This document shows, piece by piece, positions 57,601-64,000 of a DNA stretch of 64,000 nt. This stretch comes from Fratercula arctica (lineage: Eukaryota > Chordata > Aves > Charadriiformes > Alcidae): the NCBI GenBank assembly GCA_947846985.1, contig CANTUZ010000025.1, positions 9,732,100 to 9,796,099 on the forward strand. Direction: 5' to 3'. The notes under the pieces are model-generated. The model made no database searches and had not been told where the DNA came from. It was given only the letters and a program-made list of their open reading frames with translations. A program made the translations under genes and the position numbers. Numbering within the stretch: the stretch's first letter is position 1; each line of letters opens with the position of its first letter.

Positions 57601-60600
57601 ATGAGAATGAAGAACCACCCACTACAGGAGAAGATCAGGTTCGAGAACATCTAAGGAACCTGAAGGGTACACAAGTCCATGGGACCTGATGAAATCCATC
57701 CACGGGTCCTGAGGGAGCTGGCGAGTGAAGTTGCTAAGCCGCTTTCCATTATATTTGAAAAGTCGTGGCAGTCTGGGGAAGTTCCCGCTGACTGGAAAAG
57801 GGGAAACATAACCCCATTTTCAAAAGGGGGAAAAAAAGAAGACCCGGGGAACTACAGGCCGGTCAGTCTCACCTCTGTGCCCGGCAAGATCATGGAGCAG
57901 ATCCTCCTGGAATCTCTGCTAAGGCACATGGAAAATAAGGGGGTGATTGGTGACAGCCAACATGGCTTCACCAAGGGCAATTCGTGCCTGACAAATTTGG
58001 CGGCCTTCTATGATGGTGTTACAGCATTGGTAGATAAGGGGAGAGCAACCGATGTCATCTACCTGGACTTGTGCTAAGCATTTGACACTGTCCCGCATGA
58101 CATCCTGGTATCTAAATTGGAGAGTCATGGATTTGACAGATGGACCACTCAGTGGATAAAGAACTGGCTGGATGGCCGCACTCAAAGGGTTGTTGTCAAC
58201 AGCTTGATGTCCAAGTGGCAACCAGTGATGAGTAGTGTTCCTCATGGGATTGGTACTGGGACCGGTGCTGTTTAACATCTTTCCTGGCAACATGAATGTT
58301 GGGATTGAGTGCACCCTCAGCAAGTTTGCCGATGACACCAAGCTGTGTGGAGGGGTCAACAATGCTGGAAGGAGGGATGCCGTCCAGAGGGACCTCAACA
58401 GGCTTGAGAGGTGGGCCCATGTGAACCTCAGGAAGTTCAACCAGGCCAAGTGCAAGGTCCTGCACCTGGGTCATGGCAAACCTAAGCACAAATACAGACT
58501 GGGCGGAGAATGGATTGAGAGCAGCCCTGAGAAGAAGGACTTGGGGGTGTTGGTGGATGAGAAGCTCAACATGAGCCAACAATGTGTGCTTGCAGCCCAG
58601 AAAGCCAACCGCATCCTGGGCTGCATCAAAAGAAGAGTGGCCAGCAGGTCAAGGGAGGTGATTCTGCCCCTCTACTCTACTCTTGTGAGACCCCACCTGG
58701 AATACTGTGTCCAGCTCTGGTGCCCCCAGCTTAAGAAGGCCCTGGACCTGTTGGAAGGAGTCCAGAGGAGGGCCACAGAAATGATCAGAGGGCTGGAGCA
58801 CCTCTCCTATGAAGACAAACTGAGAGAGTTGGGGCTGTTCAGCCTGGAGAAGAGAAGGCTCCGGGGAGATCTTATAGCAGCCTTCCAGTACCTGAAGGGG
58901 GCCTACAGGAAAGATGGGGAGGGACTCTTTATCAGGGAGTGTAGTGATAGAACAAGGGGTAATGGCTTCAAACTGAAAGAGGGTAGTTTTACATTAGATA
59001 TTAGGAAGAAATTCTTTACTGTGAGGGTGATGAGGCACTGGAACAGGTTGCCCAGGGAAGTTGTGGATGCCCCTTCCCTGGAAGTGTTCAAGACCAGGCT
59101 GGATGGGGCTTTGAGCAACCTGGTCTAGAGGAACGTGTCCCTGCCCATGGCAGGGATGTTGCAACTAGATGATCTTTAAGGTCCCTTCCAACTCTAACCA
59201 TTCTATGATCATACAACTGAGTGTTCAGGAAAACTGAACAGGAACAGACTCCTTGGGTTGTACATGTTAAAGTTTGTATACAAACGCACCTCCCTTGTCT
59301 TTCCTCTGCACTAATTTGAATATAAAAAGGATTTCAAAAACAACTGATTAAAACATTAATTTTTCAAATAAAACTTAACAGATCCACAGAAGTTCACAGA
59401 AGGACTCATTTTTATCCTAGAGAACTTGAGTAAAATGTGACAACTTTGACCAAAAGTGTTCATGACAAAGGCAATTGAAAAATAAGTCATTTTGACTCTA
59501 CCTGCTTGATTGTTAAGGTTGAATATAGTACAAGGATACAGATATTCAATGTAAATATGTACTTTTTTTTTCTTTAAATTACTGAAAAAGTGTCTGAAAC
59601 AAGGGCTCTTTTGAGCTGTGTGGTTTGTAGTAGTATGCTTGGTGTATCACAGAATCAGCGGTTTGAAGCTCAATAATGTTAGCTGTTCTAGTTGACTGAG
59701 GTTTTAGATCATCTGACTTGACAGGTATAGTGTCAGAGTAACTTGGTACTATGACAAAAAAGCATTACTCTAAATGTCATTTGTTTCTAAAATATGTTCC
59801 TGTTGACTGTTTTCCACGAGTATCTCCTCTATTCAACAACTTTAACTGTGACAATATTGTTATTGTTTTGGATTAATTTAAACTAGATCATGTGACTCTT
59901 AATGTTGTGCGTACATGGAACTTCTGGAGTGCTTTCCAAGCCTTTACACCTATATGGGTGTATACAGGTGATAACACTAGGTATCCTGTATTTTCTAGAT
60001 GATGGAACAGTGGGGAAAACTTGATTGTTTTCTGTAGAGATAAAAGGGAAGTTAATTCTACCTATTCTACTTAGTACTTCAGACAATAAACTTCAGGGTC
60101 TTCATAGAGGGTAATTAACTGTTAATAAACACAAGCATGCTACTGAATAGCTAGTGAAATCAAGAAAAGGAAGAAATTAACCTTTATTTCTTTTCCTTGC
60201 TTTAACAGTTGTTACTCAACCAAGCCCATCAGTTTCTCAACCTAGTACTTCACAAAGTGAAGAGAAAGCTTCTGAACTGCCTAAACCAAAGAAGAACAGA
60301 TGTTTCATGTGCAGAAAGAAGGTTGGCCTTACGGGTATGAGAGCACTTGGTCAATATCGAACAGATCTATATGATTAGTTGCCTCTTACTAGATTAAATT
60401 TGTTGAAATATCTGTAGCCATTAAGCTTGCTTGCTGTTTCAAAATCCATAACGTTAGATCCCTTAACAGGTTAGATCCCTTAATAGAGATGATATTTGGA
60501 AATATTCATTTCACTTATTCTGTTTATTAAAGTAGATGCACATACCCCCTTTATATTGACTAAGCCCTTAATTTATAGCTTGTTTAAGTCTGAAGCTTCC

Positions 60601-60781
60601 TAGTGATGTTGCTTTTCCATTTCTTTGTACAGGATTTGATTGCCGATGTGGAAACTTATTTTGTGGACTTCACCGTTATTCTGACAAGCATAACTGCCCA
60701 TATGATTACAAAGCAGAAGCTGCAGCAAAAATCAGGAAAGAGAATCCAGTTGTGGTGGCTGAAAAAATCCAGAGAATATAG
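48608..60781 (+). CDS. ZFAND5: ZFAND5, A20/AN1 zinc finger protein 5, intact, five coding exons
   Basis: A ubiquitin- and 26S-proteasome-binding zinc finger protein that stimulates protein degradation, known in mammals for roles in muscle wasting and NF-kB signalling. Exons: 48601-48758 (ATG 48608), 49166-49277, 50071-50168, 60209-60334 and 60633 onward (stop ends 60781). All junctions are AG/GT and the phases join into 636 nt, giving 211 residues; human ZFAND5 has 213. The A20 finger has C14, C18, C30, C33. The AN1 finger has C152, C155, C166, C168, C173, H176, H182, C184. The middle is Ser/Thr-rich and apparently disordered. Compared with the mammalian protein, two residues are missing around 112-119, where the sequence reads [12 protein letters not shown]. 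No lesion is seen, so the gene can be functional. Its last intron of 10 kb carries ERVL and CR1 insertions. Z-linked in birds; a W gametolog is an alternative. Confidence 0.97.
49282..49690 (-). mobile_element. CR1 LINE 3' end in a ZFAND5 intron, antisense
   Basis: A 5'-truncated CR1 of about 410 bp, starting only about five bases after the donor of the second coding exon (49277). On the minus strand it reads [21 protein letters not shown] and then the 3' UTR. It is related to the copy at 42795-44330 and carries a deletion near 49600. Confidence 0.9.
50169..54837. other. ZFAND5 last intron, first part
   Basis: About 4.7 kb of AT-rich intronic sequence. I recognise no exon, repeat family or RNA gene. 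Frames of 60-85 codons (for example 54442-54699) have no supporting features. Confidence 0.55.
54838..55292 (-). repeat. ERVL-type LTR, antisense 3' fragment
   Basis: On the plus strand it begins TGTAGTGGGTTGACTGTGGC, the reverse complement of the terminus of the LTR at 47307-48380. It follows that LTR backward to about the GTACTCCATGG block, with substitutions. It then breaks off near 55292. It is older than the 47307 copy and in opposite orientation. Confidence 0.8.
55293..55854. other. Unassigned intronic segment between ERVL pieces
   Basis: About 560 bp that does not match either neighbouring ERVL piece. A minus-strand frame of 125 codons (55379-55756) exists but has no recognisable motif or splice context. 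It may be original intron or an unrecognised retroviral part. Confidence 0.4.
55855..56640 (-). mobile_element. ERVL 5' leader, primer site and LTR end, antisense
   Basis: On the minus strand an LTR 3' end (56640 to 56541, ending TTAAACCACAACA) is followed, after a spacer of eight bases, by TGGTGCCCAACGTGGGGC (56515-56532), a candidate primer binding site. Downstream is a leader with four to five degenerate repeats of about 50 bp at 55933-56205, built around CACAGATGCTTCCAGGG and GTACACCTGCT. gag is absent. It lies antisense in the last ZFAND5 intron. Confidence 0.72.
56641..57499. other. Intronic sequence with poly-T tract
   Basis: AT-rich intron. A run of about 25 T lies at 56829-56852. 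The minus-strand frame of 133 codons at 56970-57371 is AT-driven and has no support as a gene. Confidence 0.5.
57500..59213 (+). mobile_element. CR1 LINE in the last ZFAND5 intron, sense
   Basis: A 5'-truncated CR1 of about 1.7 kb with most of RT and a complete 3' UTR ending CTAACCATTCTATGATCAT. It shares a +1 shift (about 57665) and a TAA stop (58074-58076) with the copy at 9080-10970, although the truncation points differ. From 58235 to 59128 the RT frame is open for nearly 300 codons, with FADDTKLCG at about 58327 and [20 protein letters not shown] at about 58846. The copy is sense to ZFAND5, so its sequence is within the pre-mRNA. Confidence 0.93.
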
Positions 60782-61315
60782 CCTACTTCTGAAAATACTG
60801 ACTTTTATTTGTTTTATTTTAATATACCCTAGGAAAGCATTAAAGAGCAGATGCATGGCCATCTTCCTTTGTTCTCTAAAGTTTTAATTTTAGCCTTGTC
60901 TGTCTTAATGATATTTCAGAATGTTTGAGTGTTTGTTACAGGCAGAATTGGATAGATACAGCCCTTGAAAATGTATATGCTCTCCTCAGAACATGATTGG
61001 ATGATCAGAACCTGCACAAGAATACACATGCTCTAGTTCACATGTGCCAAACAGATGTATACTATCTGCATGTCTGCAGCAGATCTGCCTTTTGAGATGT
61101 TCAAGGTGTATAGCCCTAGCCAAAGACGATGTGCCTGTTTGGGAGAAGGATATGTCAGAAAGATTGGCAGTCTACTTCTCTCATTTAAAATCTTGTTCTA
61201 CTTTTAGTTTCTGCACTCCATTGTTTTCCAGCAGAATTTAAGCCACGTAGAGGGCTTTACCTTCCGGTAAGATGAGTATTAGTGCCATATTTAATAAAAA
61301 GTCATTTAATGATTG
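60782..61315 (+). other. ZFAND5: ZFAND5 3' UTR and poly(A) signal
   Basis: Non-coding sequence after the stop at 60781, ending with AATAAA at 61293-61298 and cleavage expected about 15-20 bases later. Longer alternative 3' ends are known for this gene in other animals and cannot be excluded. The frames of 94 and 65 codons here are accidental. Confidence 0.75.
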
Positions 61316-61546
61316 CAGTGGAAAACGGAAAAAATCAGGTATGTATGAGAAGAAAACTATTTGGGAACAGATTACATTAACTTTAGAATCATGAAAAGAG
61401 TTTCCTAAAAGAAATGTCCTGTTAGAAACTTAAGAACTGGCCTGCAACAGTTGTCTGCTTTTCCTTGCATAGCTAAAAATGTTGTGTAGCACAATATTGT
61501 GCTATGATTGGCTTATAAAAGCCATATGTGTATAGTAGTAGTGTGT

Positions 61547-63828
61547 AGGTAGTCCTTATAAAGAGATTTGCTGTTATGTGTTTCTCGATGTCTCAAAGAC
61601 ATTAAAAGATAAAAAAAATTGAGAGACAGGTTGGCTCAGACATCTGACAGGAGAGCGTTCCAGAATGGAAAGTCATATTGGCTGCAACTACTTCCTACTG
61701 AAATCAGCACCTTGGAGGGTTAGGCTATAAGCATGGAGTTGAGACAATTAATAGATCCACTTTGCTGTGTATCTGATAGTATGAACTGAAATATTAAGAG
61801 CGAAAATCTTCGTTAAATAGATACAGCAGAGCTGCTGTGAATATCCTGTAGAGTAGTAATAATCTCAACAGAAGTTTTAATCGAGTGGGAACCACTGTGG
61901 TACACCAGGCAGTGGATGATTCCCATTTTGGGGGAAGTTGCTGTAATGTAACTGTAACTGTTATCCTTTGGATAACATCCACAGGATGTAACTGTTCATC
62001 CTTTGAATTTATTATATCATTCTGCTAGAAAAAATATCAAAGCATGGAGTGGAAACAAGGAAACTGCCATAGTCTAGGTCTTAGGTCAAAACCTACAAAT
62101 AACATCTCTCGGATAATAATTTAGTTTAATAGAATGAAGCTCATACAAGACCTTCATGGATAACAGAAAGACACTGGGCCATAATGGGTTAATCAAAGCT
62201 AATATAGTTGCAACCATTTTAACTCATCTGACATGCCTGAGACATCTTGAGTATATCTCCACTGGCTTAATCGAGGTTTCCATAGTGGGTGCCCAAATTT
62301 GCTGGATTGCACGTATAATAATGTGGACTTATTTATTTTCACAAAAAGGTAGGCAATTTCACAGTGAAAACTCTCTTTTTTTTTTTTTTTTTAATAGCCT
62401 AATCAGTAAGAGGAAATCTATCAATATATTACATTTGTGGATGAAGTATCCTAATAATAATGTGTAACTAAAGTAACCTAATAATAATAACATCTCCTTT
62501 CGGGTAACTTCTTTCTTTTGTGGTTTATCCACAAAGGGTAATCTCCTCTCTTCCATTTTGGCTTGCTATTCTCTTAACTGCCCCAGTGCTAGAGTTGCAT
62601 CACCAACTGCTGTCCCCTGGGCACCTCCTAGGATCGATATGATGTTCCCTTTAAGACAAAAAGGTGCCCTGACTAACAGCCTGGATTGCATTCCTGAGGT
62701 AAATAACCTTTGAGTCAGGGCTTGTGAAGGCAGGGTTGCAAGGTTGCAAATACCTTGTTGAATAGCCAGTTCTCTAAAATATTGCCCCCTGCCCCCACAT
62801 CTATAAGATTCCATGTCACCATTCTGTCTTTCCAATCAAATGGGGAGGGCTGTTGTGTTTTTGTGGTGGTGTGCTCACACATCCTCACCCCACCCCCGGG
62901 CTCCTACTCAAGCCATAACTGTCAGTGGGGGTTGTGATGGGTTGCACCTGGATTGCTAAAATTGGCTTACAAAAGCCATATGTGTGGGTTTTTTAGACAT
63001 ACCACAGCAGCTCTATCAAGTGACACATGCATCTGTGTAAGTTGCAGAAGTATTTGAGCAGGTTATTATTCATGTACTTCTTAAATTCAGTGTGTTCTGG
63101 GTTCAAAAGAATATTAGAAGCTTTTTAAATTTAAAATAAAAAGGTTTTAAATGTATCAATTGCACATGCAACAATTGTTGGGTATGGAAAACCATACCCA
63201 ACATGACTCCTGTAGACTTTAGTGGGAGCTGGAGCCGCTCTTGGAGGGCTGCTTTGTCATTTTTAATTGTACTTGGGTGTAGGACTGTAGTGTTCTTGGG
63301 TGTATTGCATGGGCTCCATTATCTACAGCTTTGTATAATAACTAGAAAGGGCAGGATAGTTCATTGATGCTTGTCTGGTAATATCACTTCTGTGTTATAA
63401 TGGAAGGGGTTTCTGTGATGGATGAAACGTGGATTTTTTATATAATCAAGTATAGTGTAGACTAGTATTGTAGTAATGCCTCTTCTCATCTGTAAATAGT
63501 TGTGTATGTACACAAGATACTACTACTGATTTTTATTGCAGCGTTCAGTCAGTTTTTTAGTTCACTATTAAAAGCATCAGGCTTTTGCTCTAACTTTCTG
63601 TTCTTTCAATTTAGTTATCAGATATGCAAACACATACAGATAGTTCAATACTTAGGTATTGCACATAATCACACTATCCAGGATCTATGCTCTGTTGTAT
63701 TATGTAAGTAATAAAAATCATGTACAGAAGGAAATACTTTTTGTAATAGTTCATTGGTTTTAATTATTGCTGTAACTTGAAAGTGGCCCTGTGGAGGTTG
63801 GGATACAAAGCTAGTACTAGATTTGTAT

Positions 63829-63866
<38 letters not shown>

Positions 63867-64000
63867 TAAACCTGTCTGTCTAACCTCCTTATTTCTTACT
63901 TTGACATACTGACTTGTTTAAGATAGCTTGTTGAGGTCAGAGAAGCATGAACAGCTGGAATACGGGTAACTCCTTGATGACCAGACAAAGATGTCCGCAA
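61547..64000 (+). repeat. Long direct repeat, right copy (runs off the window)
   Basis: Nearly identical to 1615-4074 and in the same direction. It starts about 230 bp downstream of the ZFAND5 poly(A) site, abruptly, after GTGTGT. It includes the same env-like antisense fragment (62566-62835) and T-tract (about 63832-63863). Because the match does not end before 64000, the full extent is unknown. Confidence 0.95.
62566..62835 (-). pseudogene. Retroviral env-like fragment, second copy
   Basis: The translated frame is the same as at 2640-2909, so it was duplicated with the long direct repeat and not inserted separately. The same caution applies to its identity. Confidence 0.35.

Overview
This is vertebrate nuclear DNA, almost certainly from a bird. 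The repeat families are CR1 LINEs, ERVL-type LTRs opening with TGTcCTGGTT, gamma-like (ERV1) proviruses and beta-like (ERVK) LTRs, as found in avian genomes. The single recognisable host gene is ZFAND5, which is Z-linked in birds. No bacterial genes, rRNA, tRNA or CRISPR arrays are present. The density of nested, partly long endogenous retroviruses (ERVs) would fit a non-recombining W chromosome carrying a ZFAND5 gametolog, but W versus Z cannot be decided from this window.

Layout. At 1-921 lies the 5' end of an antisense ERVK (gag remnant, tRNA-Lys-type primer binding site, LTR). At 1615-4074 is the left copy of a nearly identical direct repeat whose right copy is 61547-64000, about 59.93 kb apart. 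From 4768 to 14960 there are pieces of an ERVL: a broken gag near 5 kb, an uninterrupted RT-RNase H-integrase frame at 11651-14069, and a 3' LTR. They are separated by CR1 fragments and other LTRs. From 14961 to 20350 come two solo LTRs in unique sequence and one possible exon on the minus strand.

From 20350 to 38096 is a retroviral graveyard. ERV1-A has a 5' LTR, a Pro-like primer binding site, a gag remnant invaded by a GC-rich minisatellite, and a pol frame. ERV1-B has pol, env and a 3' LTR, with a 3.7 kb CR1 inserted in pol and an LTR inserted in that CR1. ERV1-C is inverted and directly abuts the 3' LTR of ERV1-B; it keeps its 5' LTR, gag, protease and the first part of RT, and is itself interrupted by a CR1 and by an LTR within an LTR. 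Further LTRs occupy 38100-41460.

The ZFAND5 locus runs from a CpG-island promoter at about 41.5 kb to a poly(A) signal at 61293. Its five coding exons splice into an intact frame of 211 codons, with all A20 and AN1 zinc ligands present. Two non-coding 5' exons are inferred. Its introns carry three CR1 insertions, a complete 1,074-bp solo LTR with target duplication just upstream of the first coding exon, and antisense ERVL pieces.

Apart from ZFAND5 and the long ERVL pol frame, the protein-coding signal is retrotransposon debris. I found no convincing new multi-gene system. The strongest leads are the 60-kb-spaced direct repeat around ZFAND5, a 72-bp repeat bracketing a 3.7-kb segment inside the ERV cluster, and the LTR beside the ZFAND5 start exon.
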